From contig NC_083342.1 of assembly GCF_019175385.1 (NCBI RefSeq), positions 120,094,376-120,158,375 on the forward strand: a stretch of 64,000 nucleotides of DNA, written 5' to 3'. Made by a program: the position numbers and the translations under genes. Source of the stretch: Lycium barbarum (taxonomy: Eukaryota > Streptophyta > Magnoliopsida > Solanales > Solanaceae). Positions within the stretch are counted from its first letter, which is position 1. Each line of letters starts with the position of its first letter. The notes under the pieces were generated by a model that ran no database searches, had not been told where the DNA came from, and saw only the letters and a list, made by a program, of their open reading frames with translations. Shown in pieces: positions 47,650 to 56,942 of the stretch.

Positions 47650-48330
47650 CAATAGTTGTGATGGAAACTTTAGTTACACTCATAGAATTATTAGGCCGAT
47701 AGAGGTAAATGATGCCATGAAAATTAGAAAAGCATGTGGTTCGGGGGTGATATTCCCATAGAAGTTTCGAAGTGTCTTGGGAGAGGTTGGACTTTGGAGC
47801 AGGATGTTTTACCAAGCTATTTAATGTTATACTAAAAAGTGACAGGACACCCGATAAGTGGTGAAATTAAAGTACCCCGACTCCGAAGTTATATAGGAGT
47901 GAATGTTGGATCGCTAATGTTCAACATATATATCCATGAGATGAGTGTCGTCGAGATGCAGATTCTAAGGATGTATAGTCATACAAGATTAAAAATGACC
48001 ACATTAAGTGGAAGGTGCAAGTAGCACATGCCGAGGATAAATGTGAAGGTCAATCACTTGAGATATTTTTGACCATATCCTATATCAATCTCTAGATGAT
48101 GTACGTATGTGTACTTGGTAAAATCATGGCTAGTGAATGAGTTAAAAGAGGATGAAAGAGCTAGACGTAAAATAACATGGAAGGAAGTTGCCTTGAAATA
48201 CTTTCATGCAACCCCTTGACCATGTAAAACTAGTGAAAAATATGGCACAATAGAAGAAGCAGATCTATATGCGCGATACCAATTAGTTGGAATATGTTCT
48301 CTAGGAGTCCTTTATAGCCTAGTCAAAGAT
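47650..48330 (+). pseudogene. LINE reverse-transcriptase relic, second family
   Basis: Short conserved pieces of a plant LINE RT in several frames: RPIEVNDAMKIRKACGSG (near 47695-47745), then IHEMSVVEMQILRMYSHTRL (about 47928-47985), then a C-terminal ITWKEVALKYFHATP (48165-48215) and EEADLYARYQLVGICSL. Many stops and a large internal deletion separate pieces normally hundreds of residues apart. Orientation is opposite to the LINE in cyclin H intron 9. A very old, non-functional remnant. Confidence 0.55.
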
Positions 48331-48470
48331 TTATATTTGTAGAAAATGTAGAGAACTTTTAGTTTATATTGGGCTGAGATAATTAAGCTTAAATGGAGCC
48401 ATATAATTGTTGGGTGTGCGAACAAAGTACCACATTGATAGCTGAAAAGAAAAGGGAGCTATTTATAAGG

Positions 48471-48947
48471 AGTTGGATACTCTTAATGATGTGAGGCCTT
48501 TTGGGGAAAACCGTGCGGGCTTGGCCCAAAGCGGACAATATCACATCATGTTAAGAGTATCTTTGGGCCGTTTTAGCCCAATAACTGGTATCAGAGCCAA
48601 TGGTTTGGCGGGACGAGTATGAAGATGGCGGAGTGTGGCGTGGGGCCCGGCTTAGTGCCTTTGCCCGTCTATGGGCCGGTTTACGACCTTTACCCGTAGC
48701 TTTGAAGACGCATTTACAGCCTTTGGGCTTCGGTGACCGTAAATACTCTGACAATGTGGGTGTCACACAGACATGTTGAATCTCTGACCCGTGGTATGAT
48801 AATGAGTCACGTGGAATTTAGTTCGAGGGGGAGATTGTTGGGTCTCTTAATGATGTGAGGCCTTTTGGGGAAAACCGTGCGGGCTTGGCCCAAAGCGGAC
48901 AATATCACATCATGTTAAGAGTATCTTTGGGCCGTTTTAGCCCAACA
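48471..48947 (+). mobile_element. TRIM (terminal-repeat retrotransposon in miniature), 477 bp
   Basis: Two direct LTRs of 113 bp (48471-48583) and 112 bp (48836-48947) share CTCTTAATGATGTGAGGCC, AAACCGTGCGGGCTTGGCCC and ATCTTTGGGCCGTTTTAGCC. Right after the left LTR is a tRNA-iMet primer site TGGTATCAGAGC (48586-48597). Right before the right LTR is a polypurine tract (GAGGGGGAGA, 48825-48834). The 252-bp interior has no coding domain. The right LTR has clean TG...CA ends; the left start is mutated (AGTTGG for TGTTGG). No target duplication is evident. It depends on enzymes supplied in trans. Confidence 0.88.
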
Positions 48948-49148
48948 ATAATTAGTGAAGCTTTATGTAACGGCTGACCTAAACGATTGAGACATAATAA
49001 TAGTAATAGGCACGTTAATTCAGTTCTACCACAGCCCCGATCAGTAGATATTAGGAACTAAACAGAGTCATATACAATCAAGTTATCATCATCATATGTT
49101 AGCATCCTTTGTTTGAGATAATAAATGCTTCATGAGTTAAAGCTTTAT
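48948..49148. other. Short intergenic spacer
   Basis: AT-rich spacer between the TRIM and a SINE tail. Nothing recognisable. Confidence 0.4.
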
Positions 49149-49300
49149 AATTTTTTTTATGACGAGGAATCCGCAGCCGCTATCCTTCGGGTGCGCACAA
49201 GGTAAACCGCTCCTGTGCAATAGCTCGCAAACCACACAGGAGAGATAACCCGCGCTAGGCAAGCCCGTCCGACGAGCTCGACCCAGAAGACAAATCCACT
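49149..49300 (-). mobile_element. 5'-truncated SINE
   Basis: A GC-rich 150-bp block in AT-rich surroundings. On the minus strand it reads GGGTCGAGCTCGTCGGACGG, CTCTCCTGTGTGGTTTGCGA, GTGCGCACCCGAAGGATAGC, and ends in an A tail (the T run at 49150-49158 on plus). The wording matches the 3' body of an abundant tRNA-derived solanaceous SINE family, from memory. The tRNA-like 5' head with boxes A and B is missing, and no target duplication was found. Confidence 0.55.
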
Positions 49301-50306
49301 TAAGTATATTAGTATTCATTAAGGATGTCCAGCCTTAAAACAGTAGATCGAATAATGCTACGGATGAATTTGGGGCAGATGGTGGTGGGAAGGGGATTAA
49401 TGATCGGATTGGTTTTGAAGTCATCCTATTAGTATTAGCTTTGCTTATTTTGATCAGCAAATTAAATATTATATGAAGTATTTTGGCAGGTATCATGATA
49501 GTTTTAGGCATCTGATTTAGGAGTACCAGTTGATCGGAAGATATTTCAGAAACCAGGAGCTGATATATCTTGAGAAGAAAAAAGTCACAAAAAATGCCAG
49601 AATTCTAATCATTTGCTTTAATTCCTTATACTTTGCAATTTTCCAAAGACAAATACACACTCCGATTTCCTGATACTCAAAGCTGTTGTTGAACATTGGA
49701 ACTAATTAAAGGATAGATATATCTTTTGGCATAATGAAAATAGAAAACAACTAAACGACTTAGTCTTGCCTTCTTCGTTTATGGAGAAGGTAAGAGCTGG
49801 CTGATACTTTCAATCTGAAGCTTATAATTAAGGTTGTATATCTACCAATTCAATAAACAGATATAGTAAAAAAGAAGGTCCAAAACAAAGTCGACTGAAA
49901 CTACCAACGAGAAGAGAAGAGAAGAGAAAAGCAAACCAAAAAATTCTAACTTCATTATCGGATAAAATACCTTCCTCTGATTCTTGGAATAAGAGTGAGC
50001 TTGCTTCTTCAATAACACATGGTCTTAGTTTAGGTCAAAAGTTAACCTAGATACATGAACCCATAGCTGAAGTTCAGGAAATTGAATCCTTCTTTAATTC
50101 TCAAGGAAAACAAAAAGAGAGACCAATTAAGGAGAAAATACATGAGAATAATGATTATTCCGAAGATTTCAAGGACAAAATTCAAAGTAGCTGATTCTTT
50201 CTCAAAGAATCGGAACGAGAAGATTAGCATGACTTTGCACAAACCGAGAAATGATCCAAAATTTTCCGAATTGAAACTACAAATCATCCCCTTTAGTTCC
50301 CTATCA
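49301..50306. other. Intergenic, 3' flank of the NF-YB gene
   Basis: No gene, RNA or transposon borders recognised. The right end (about 50000-50306) should carry the NF-YB 3' UTR, transcribed leftward; GA-rich runs lie near 49905-49930. Confidence 0.4.
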
Positions 50307-50738
50307 TTAATTATAGCTACCCCTCTCCATTACATTAAACTCTAATGGTGCTGGAGGAGTACTAGTTTCTTGCTTCTCAGATTCACTTGCTGCAGCTTCT
50401 TCATCCGTATCTTCATCGTTATTTGAACCTTTGTTCTGATTGGCCTTTAGTCTTTCAAACTCCCTCAACTTATACAAGTACCTCAACATGGCCTCAGCAT
50501 AGTTGTCAAAACCAAGTGAACTGAGAGCCCAACAGATGTCATCTCCATTAACCGTCCTTCGATTCTCCTGGTGACACTTGTCAGATGCTTCACCAGTAAC
50601 AAAACTTATAAACTCTGATGCACATTCTTGCATAGTCTCCTTTGCCTCTTTGGAGATTTTTGCAGTTGGTGGCAAGATTTGTTTCATGATTCTTCCCACA
50701 TTGGCTATTGGAACCAATTTCACATGTTCATCCACCAT
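50307..50738 (-). CDS. NF-YB (HAP3/CBF-A) transcription factor subunit
   Basis: Intronless, 143 aa. The start is the ATG at 50738 ([19 protein letters not shown]); a longer frame to 50750 would need a GTG codon, which is unlikely in a plant. Residues 8-96 form the histone-fold domain: [15 protein letters not shown] DNA-contact start (here [12 protein letters not shown]), [55 protein letters not shown]. The tail (97-143) is acidic and Ser/Thr-rich. NF-YB pairs with NF-YC through the histone fold, and the dimer recruits NF-YA to CCAAT boxes or CONSTANS-type proteins to flowering genes. The domain is of the non-LEC1 type, nearest by eye to Arabidopsis NF-YB4/NF-YB5. Unusual: almost no N-terminal region, and CHQENRR where CHKEKRK is usual. 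Single gene, no operon context. Confidence 0.93.
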   Translation of the reverse strand: MVDEHVKLVPIANVGRIMKQILPPTAKISKEAKETMQECASEFISFVTGEASDKCHQENRRTVNGDDICWALSSLGFDNYAEAMLRYLYKLREFERLKANQNKGSNNDEDTDEEAAASESEKQETSTPPAPLEFNVMERGSYN

Positions 50739-50830
50739 CTTAATTAACACACGATTAATTGGTGAAAAATAGTTGTGGATTTTGTTGATCTTCTAAAATG
50801 CAGACACGTTGTTATATCTTTTATAAAATG

Positions 50831-50838
50831 TTTATATA
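50831..50838 (-). promoter_or_regulatory. Candidate TATA box of the NF-YB gene
   Basis: Minus strand TATATAAA about 93-100 bp upstream of the ATG, with a second TATAAAA-like word nearer (50820-50828). Both are at plausible distance for a short 5' leader. The surroundings are AT-rich, so a chance match is possible. Confidence 0.4.
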
Positions 50839-51180
50839 TGTATAGTGTACATAAGTAGGTTTAGGAATTTAAGTGAGTGGGTGCGAAAATTCACTATATA
50901 GTACTACTTTTATATGATAACGAGTGTTAATTTAGAGAGCTTGCGCATTTATGTATATAATAAGTATATATTTACATACTAATAAATTTTAACTGTATAT
51001 ATAACTTGTGTTGGAAACAGTAAATTCACATGTATTCTGTACCGGATAAGGTGGATTTTGCCCATGGTATTGTATATATGTATTTGTCAAGTGATTGACG
51101 AGTCCGGAACCAAAATGGCTCAAAAAAAACATTTTGAACCAAAATGCGCCAACAAAAAAAAAAAAAAGTTACAAAAGTAC

Positions 51181-51209
51181 CTATAGCGCAGTATTTTACT
51201 GCGCTATAG
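51181..51209. repeat. Palindrome in left TIR of the PMD element
   Basis: CTATAGCGCAGTA, a 3-base centre, then TACTGCGCTATAG: 13-bp perfect arms. The mirrored right TIR has the same palindrome at 56482-56510. Further CTATAACGCAGTAAAAT-type half sites follow inside the TIR (51237-51309). Confidence 0.9.
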
Positions 51210-52241
51210 CACTAACGGAGACGGACCCGTTAATTCCTATAACGCAGTAAAATAATGTGCTATACGGAATACGATCCAGCGTATAACGCATGATTTTACT
51301 GCGTTATAGGACTCCATAGACTGACAAGTTCCCCTTTCCATTCTTCCCTTATTACGTAATTTTATCTTTTTTACGTAATTTAGTCGTATATTAATCATGC
51401 TTTAAGACTCCGAAACTTCAATATTTTATATAGAACTCTAGTTATATTTGTACAATTAATAAAATAGGCTCAACACATCAAGAATACGTGATACTTTGAA
51501 TTGTCGTTTTAATAGTTGAAAAGTGCTCGAAGTCTTTTTTTGTTTGAAGACTTGTAGTCATTAGCTTTAAGTTATTTATCTTTTAGGGTTTCGTCTTATT
51601 TTTAAATTAATGCTTAACTTTATTTCGAATGCGTCACGTTTTTTTTTTTATTATCAATAATAAAGACTAATGATAATATTTATAAATATGCAAAAAATGT
51701 ATAATATTTACGATAAATTGTACAACACTAATGTATATACACTATCGAGGATGGGTCCCACATGTAGTATGCCGGAGACTATCCCTAGGCCTAAGGCTCA
51801 TACCATCCCCACCGCCCTCGCCATCGTCTCCGTCGCCCTTTTTCCTCTTAATAACCGGGCGCTCCAAGTCATGATCATCTCCTCTTCCCCTAGCCCTTGC
51901 GCCCTTAACTATAACGTGCTTCTTCTTGGGATCTTGTCCCGCTGGCACGCTCAGAACCTCAGGATGAGCTGGGTCTGGAAACTGGACCTCTTCCTCGTCG
52001 GGAGTCTCCACCGCAGGCGCAGAAGGATGAACCTGAAAAATATATAAATATTAGTACCATTTCTTATTTATGTTGAATACATTAACGTTATTTATTTAAT
52101 CAAACCTGTGTGTCAACGGGCGCCCGAGATGGGTCTGTAGCCTCCTGAGATGGGTGTGATGATGAATATGAGGTAGTCTCCTGGACGAGATGCTGTTCGA
52201 AGTCCAAGTAAAGGTTATAAAAATTAAATAAACATTTACCT

Positions 52242-52797
52242 TATATTGAATAAAATTAGTTTAAGTAAAAAACTTACATGCGCCTCAGTAGTCTCATGAG
52301 AAGACACCTCTGCCTCGGCAGGCTGATGAGAATGCTCCGGAATGGGCAGCTCTTGTGGACCCACTGGCGCCGAATCCTAAAATATGAAAAAAAATGAAAT
52401 AATAAGTACTTTAAATGATCAAATCTGTATATTAAATATTGACCTTATATTGAATAAAATAAATTTTAATAAAAAGCTTACCTGTGGCTCGGTAGTCATA
52501 TGGGAAGACACTACTGGCTCGGCAGACCCATGAGAAAATGGCTGAGTGGGTGGCTCTGATGGACCCGCTGGCGCCGAATCCTAAAATATGAAAAAAATGA
52601 AATAATAAGTACTTTAAATGATCAAATATGTATATTAAATATTGACCTTATATTGAATAAAATTAGTTTTAAGTAAAAAACTTATATGCGCCTCGGTAGT
52701 CTCATGAGAAGACACCTCTACCTCGGTAGGCTGAGTGGGTGGCTCTGATGGACTCGCTGGCGCCGAATCCTAAAATATAAAATATTACTAAATAATG

Positions 52798-52810
<13 letters not shown>
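52242..52810 (-). repeat. Three tandem copies of an exon-intron unit (~203 bp)
   Basis: Units start with TTATATTGAATAAAAT at 52242, 52444 and 52647. Each contains a minus-strand exon encoding a Pro/Ser-rich peptide (DSAPAGPSEPPTQ type) that starts at GGCGCCGAATCCTAAAATAT (plus) and ends at a GT donor, plus the following intron. This is tandem duplication of a complete exon-plus-intron within the PMD gene. A shorter related exon lies at about 52100-52200. Confidence 0.8.
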
Positions 52811-52829
<19 letters not shown>

Positions 52830-52830
52830 T
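52804..52830. repeat. TA microsatellite
   Basis: About 27 bp of alternating T and A at the end of the third exon-duplication unit. Confidence 0.9.
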
Positions 52831-55800
52831 TAAAAGAAATAATTTAAATGAACAAATATGTATTTTAAATACTAACCGGAATCAAAAACTCATCAAAGTC
52901 AAGAATCCGGGCTCCCTCTAAATTCCTCACAGGCCGCTCATCAGCTAATGAAGCGCGTAACGCCGCCCAATCAACGTTATCACGCTCCTCAATGTATGCA
53001 TTATGGCTTGGCTTTGATGAAGACCCGGGTATCTCAGCAAGTAAGAGCGCCGACGTAAACGTAGGTGAGTCTCCAGGTGAGCTGCCACCGGCCTGGAAGG
53101 GCTGCGGATGGACTAGACCGTGAACGCCCTCTGGAATGGGATCGGCCTCATCCGCCTCATCTACCAGTCCTCCACCACCAGGTCCTCCGGCAGCAGCGCC
53201 GCATCCTCTACGCGCACGGCGTCCTCCGGCAGCACGGCGTCCTCTGCCAGCACGGCCTCATCCTCTAAGAGCCCCCGGTGCTGCCTGATACTCAACCTGC
53301 GGAACAGGCTCCGCCATGCGCCTAATCTCGCCTGCCTGGCGGATACCATCCTCGGAAATCCTAACCAGCTCTGCGGCAAGCCCCGCAAGCCCAGGGTAAG
53401 GCATATGCTCTAACCCCAAGATGCGTAAACGCTGTACAGCCACCAGCTGCATTTGTGTTTAACAGAAACAAAAAAAAGTTTATTTCTAAAACGTAACAAT
53501 TAATGAAATTAGATAAATCTAAATACGATAAAATTACCAATGCCTTGTACTGCCCCGCGAGTGCTGAATATCCTACATCCCTAGGGGGACGCAAAGCTGG
53601 GTTGCCAATCAATCGGCGTGTGATCTGATGATACCAGCGCATGTAATGCTCAATGGGAGTCAAATGGCCGACCACCGCTAAAGTGCCCAACCTGTTCTCC
53701 CAACGGTGGAGCTGGACATCCATGAAAGCCAAAAAATTATCATCAATGGCAGCCCGATCATCCCGCTGGTAATGTCAGAGCTCATGACGGACATCAGAGG
53801 GTATACTCTGTGTATGCCCAAACTGTCGTAAGACACGCTCGGGCATGTGATCCTCTACGATGTCCAGGTGTATCAGTGGACACCGCGACCTCCAAACCCC
53901 CTGACCTGCCCTACAGAAGGGGGGCAAACCATCTAATATAACAGCGTACGACGTCCATATAAATAGCTGCATAACATATAAATACAAATCAGTGATCACC
54001 ATGTAGAAAAGACGTTTAATTAAATTATTAATGTAAATTTAAATAGTTTTACCGCATCATCTGTCATGTGATCAAGCTAGTCCCGGAATGGAAGAATACT
54101 GTGGTGCGTATCGACATCCCGATCAAAACCCGCTGTCCACCTCCTCGCATAAGGCATGTCAATCTCGAGGTGATGTCTAGGTACGGGCTGAAAAGGCAGC
54201 ATCCTCTCCCACGCCCATAACTGTAAGCAATATTAGAAAATACGATTTTTTAGTCGCCCTTTCAAGAGGTTTGTTGACATTACAGGAACGCACACTTAAA
54301 TATTACCTGGAGAAGAGCAAAAAATCCACACACATCTCTGACAGCACCAATAGACGCTCGGCACAGGCATCTGTAAAGATACGCCAAAACAGCACCGCCC
54401 CACCTGTAGTCTCCCAAGCGGTCCAGATGCTCCAAAAAAACCAAGTAACGTAAACAGACAAAGGCACCCGATGAATTCGGGAACAAGATGCCCTCGAATA
54501 TAATAAGCAGGTACAAACGAGCATGACGATCAACATCGTCCTGCGGGGTGTCGTCGCCAACCGGATCCAGACCCTCCAAATAAGTGCAGAGTGCACTGAG
54601 CTGAACCCGACTCTGTCCGGATATCTGGGCCGCGGCATCAGGCACGAAGTGGGTGAGCCTAGTCAACTCTGTCACCCACGTCCGACCAGGAGGAGGCTCG
54701 TACCGAGTGTACAATGGCTCTCCATCAACCCGCAATCCAAAGAGGACCTTTACATCCTCAAGTGTAATCGTGGCCTCACTAGTGCGAAGATGGAAGGTAT
54801 GTGTCTCTGGCCTCCACCGCTCAACCATGGTCGTGATGAGCGCCCAATCATGCTGTACCCGACCAACGGACACGCAACGGTAGATGCCGCCCCGAAACAA
54901 TATCTCCAACACGCGAGGGGTGTGGGGGGTGCTCGCGTAAAAGAGTCCACGCTCTCTGCATCCTACGGGGACGGAGCCTAGTAGATATCCCTATAGTACC
55001 GGCCAATAATAACTCTGACCTATGATTGTCTTGCAAAGACAATACTGATCTATCAGCGGGCCCCGGGTGATCATCGGCCCCAGGGGGAACATTCGGATCC
55101 ATAAAAGAGTCCGGTCTGTACAAACTAAATTAGTCATTATTCTTGAAATGAAAGATAAATTATATTAACTAATCGAAATTTAGCAGTAATATTTATTTGG
55201 AACTATATTTTGAATATGTGATATATTTTTAGTTGACCAAATAGCCAACACAACTACGATAAAATTAAACTAAGAGTTCATATTCGTCGACCACATATTT
55301 TCCTATAAACTTTACATTTTTTTCGTTAGCTTATGTATTTATGAAAAGAAGAACTTTAACTATTCTTTTTAAGATAATTTTTTATTTATTTAACATATAT
55401 ATTCATGCTTTTAAAATTGTATAGATTAACATTTCATAATCGTTTACAACTTGTTTGGATGGTTGTTACCTATTGTATTATATTATGTTGTCAGTATAAA
55501 TAAAATGTTTGCTTTGATTGCTACTTTAATTTTATTGTTATGTAACGACGAGAGGTTCTATTTTATGTAACCACTGATTTGGTCCTATATAATACAACAT
55601 AATACGATAAATGTCAAAACAATACATAAAAATCATCCAAACAAAATGTTAACAATATAATAATTCATTACCAATCAACTTCTTTCAATTCATAAAGAAT
55701 ATTTAACAAATACTCAATTAACAAAATAATAATTCATTAACAATTCATAAATAATTAACCAAATTCAACTCATAAACATATAACAAATTAACAATGTTAA

Positions 55801-56338
55801 CAATTCATAAATAATTAACCAAATTAACAACTCATAAACATATAACGAATTAACAATGCATAAACATTTAACAATTAACAATTCATAAACATTTAACAAA
55901 TAATGAATTAAACCAAAAAAAAAAAAAAAAAAAAACGGAACAGTGGCCTAAGCCACTGCCCCCAGCCGATCAAACCCAAAAAAAAATGAAATTTGTTTTT
56001 TTTTTTTTTTAATTAATGACGATTAAATGTTAAACATGCATGCAATATAATGTATATAACAAAATAATAACAAAAGTTCATAGTAGAAAACCTTAATCGA
56101 AGATTTTTTGTAGATATTTTAATCGAGTTGTACGCCGCTTTTTCTCAAAATTCAAACTTAGAATCTTGCTCCTTGACTTGAATATACCGAGAATCTAAAC
56201 TTTCCGGATGAAATTTACTAGAAAACGACGTTTTTAATGCGTGGGGACCACTGAAGCCTGCCCTCCAATGGCGTTTTTGAATTTTTTTTGCCACTGGAGG
56301 GGGCAGTGGTGGAACCCGATCGGGTTATAGTGGAAGAC

Positions 56339-56409
56339 TATAACGCATGATTTTACTGCGTTATAGGAGAGAGGCAAAGTCCTATAACGCAGTAAAATCA
56401 TGCGTTATA
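56339..56409. repeat. Perfect 30-bp-arm hairpin inside the right end of the PMD element
   Basis: Arm 56339-56368 (starting TATAACGCATGATTTTACTG) and its exact complement 56380-56409 are separated by an 11-base loop (GAGAGGCAAAG). One arm is part of the TIR, the other is an extra inverted copy of the same TIR segment present only at this end. A transcript across it would form a 30-bp double-stranded stem. Confidence 0.9.
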
Positions 56410-56660
56410 CGCTGCATCGTATTCCGTATAGCGCATTATTTTACTGCGTTATAGGACTTAACGGGTCCGTCTCCGTTAGTGCTATAGCGCAGTAAAATAC
56501 TGCGCTATAGGTACTTTTGTAATATTTTTTTTGTTGGGGCATTTTGGTTCAAAATATTTTTTTTGGAGCCATTTTGGTTCCGGACTCAGTGATTGACCTA
56601 CATGTACTACTTAGAAGGTCATAGCTCGGGAGGTGATATCTTGCGTGAATGCTTTATTTA

Positions 56661-56942
56661 GGACCCGTTTGTCCATAGATACCAAAAAAAAATCACTTTT
56701 TTAGAATTTTGGAGTTGGAGTTGGAGTTGTGTTTGGCCATAGTTTTTGAAATTGTAGTTTTTGGTGAAATGTAATTGTAAAAAAGTGATTTTTTTTAAAA
56801 GCAAGTTTTTTGAGTTTTTGGTATTCCGGAATACAACTTCAAGTTGTATTCGAAATTTTCATGGCCAAACGCTGATTCCGGAAAAAAGTGAAAAAAAAAT
56901 TCCGAAATAAAGTGAATAATTTTTATGACCAAACGGGGGCTA
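56661..56942. mobile_element. MITE with GACCCGTTTG-type ends
   Basis: Starts GACCCGTTTGTCCATA and ends TATGACCAAACGGGGGC, imperfect inverted repeats. The interior has paired TTTTTTCACTTTTTTCCGGAA-like words on opposite strands and TTGGCCAT motifs. This matches the abundant hAT-like solanaceous MITEs with CCCGTTTGGCCA termini. No clean 8-bp duplication was seen. Confidence 0.6.

Larger units (their letters stand above)
51742..55102 (-). pseudogene. Plant mobile domain (PMD/MAIN-like) gene, decayed
   Basis: Multi-exon gene with the PMD family's typical start and end. The first exon begins at the ATG at 55102 (MDPNVPPGADDHPGPADRSV). After a 1-nt frameshift near 54912 the PMD core continues (VERWRPETHTFHLRTSEATI, then TLEDVKVLFGLRVDGEPLY). 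Further exons lie at about 54222-54052 (LPFQPVPRHHLEID) and 53970-53540 (LGTLAVVGHLTPIEHYMRWY). A Pro/Ser-rich, exon-duplicated region follows (52060-53440). The last exon is 52032-51742, with the basic segment KKKHVIVKGARARGRG and ending LRPRDSLRHTTCGTHPR. Stops occur at about 54083 and 53773. Host PMD proteins (MAIN, MAIL1) act with PP7-type phosphatases in silencing and genome stability. This copy rides in a transposon and is probably not functional. Confidence 0.8.
51100..56587 (-). mobile_element. Mutator-like element carrying a PMD gene (5488 bp)
   Basis: Terminal inverted repeats of about 210 bp (51100-51310 and 56377-56587): the left starts GAGTCCGGAACCAAAATGGC and the right ends with its exact complement. 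A perfect 10-bp target duplication AGTGATTGAC flanks it (51090-51099 and 56588-56597). Long TIRs plus a 9-10-bp duplication indicate the Mutator superfamily. No MuDR transposase is present. The only coding content is a decayed plant-mobile-domain gene on the minus strand (51742-55102). About 1.2 kb of AT-rich DNA lies between that gene and the right TIR. The element must have moved with a transposase supplied in trans. Confidence 0.88.

Noticed and set aside
48586..48597. TGGTATCAGAGC as a pararetroviral primer site
   Set aside because: It lies directly after a 113-bp LTR that is repeated 252 bp downstream after a polypurine tract, so it belongs to the TRIM.
52242..52810. CRISPR or satellite array
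   Set aside because: Units contain splice sites and an exon frame; it is exon duplication in the PMD gene.
53065..53413. Plus-strand frames rich in Ser/Arg in the PMD element
   Set aside because: Opposite strand of GC-rich repeats within the PMD gene; the minus strand carries the family-typical sequence.
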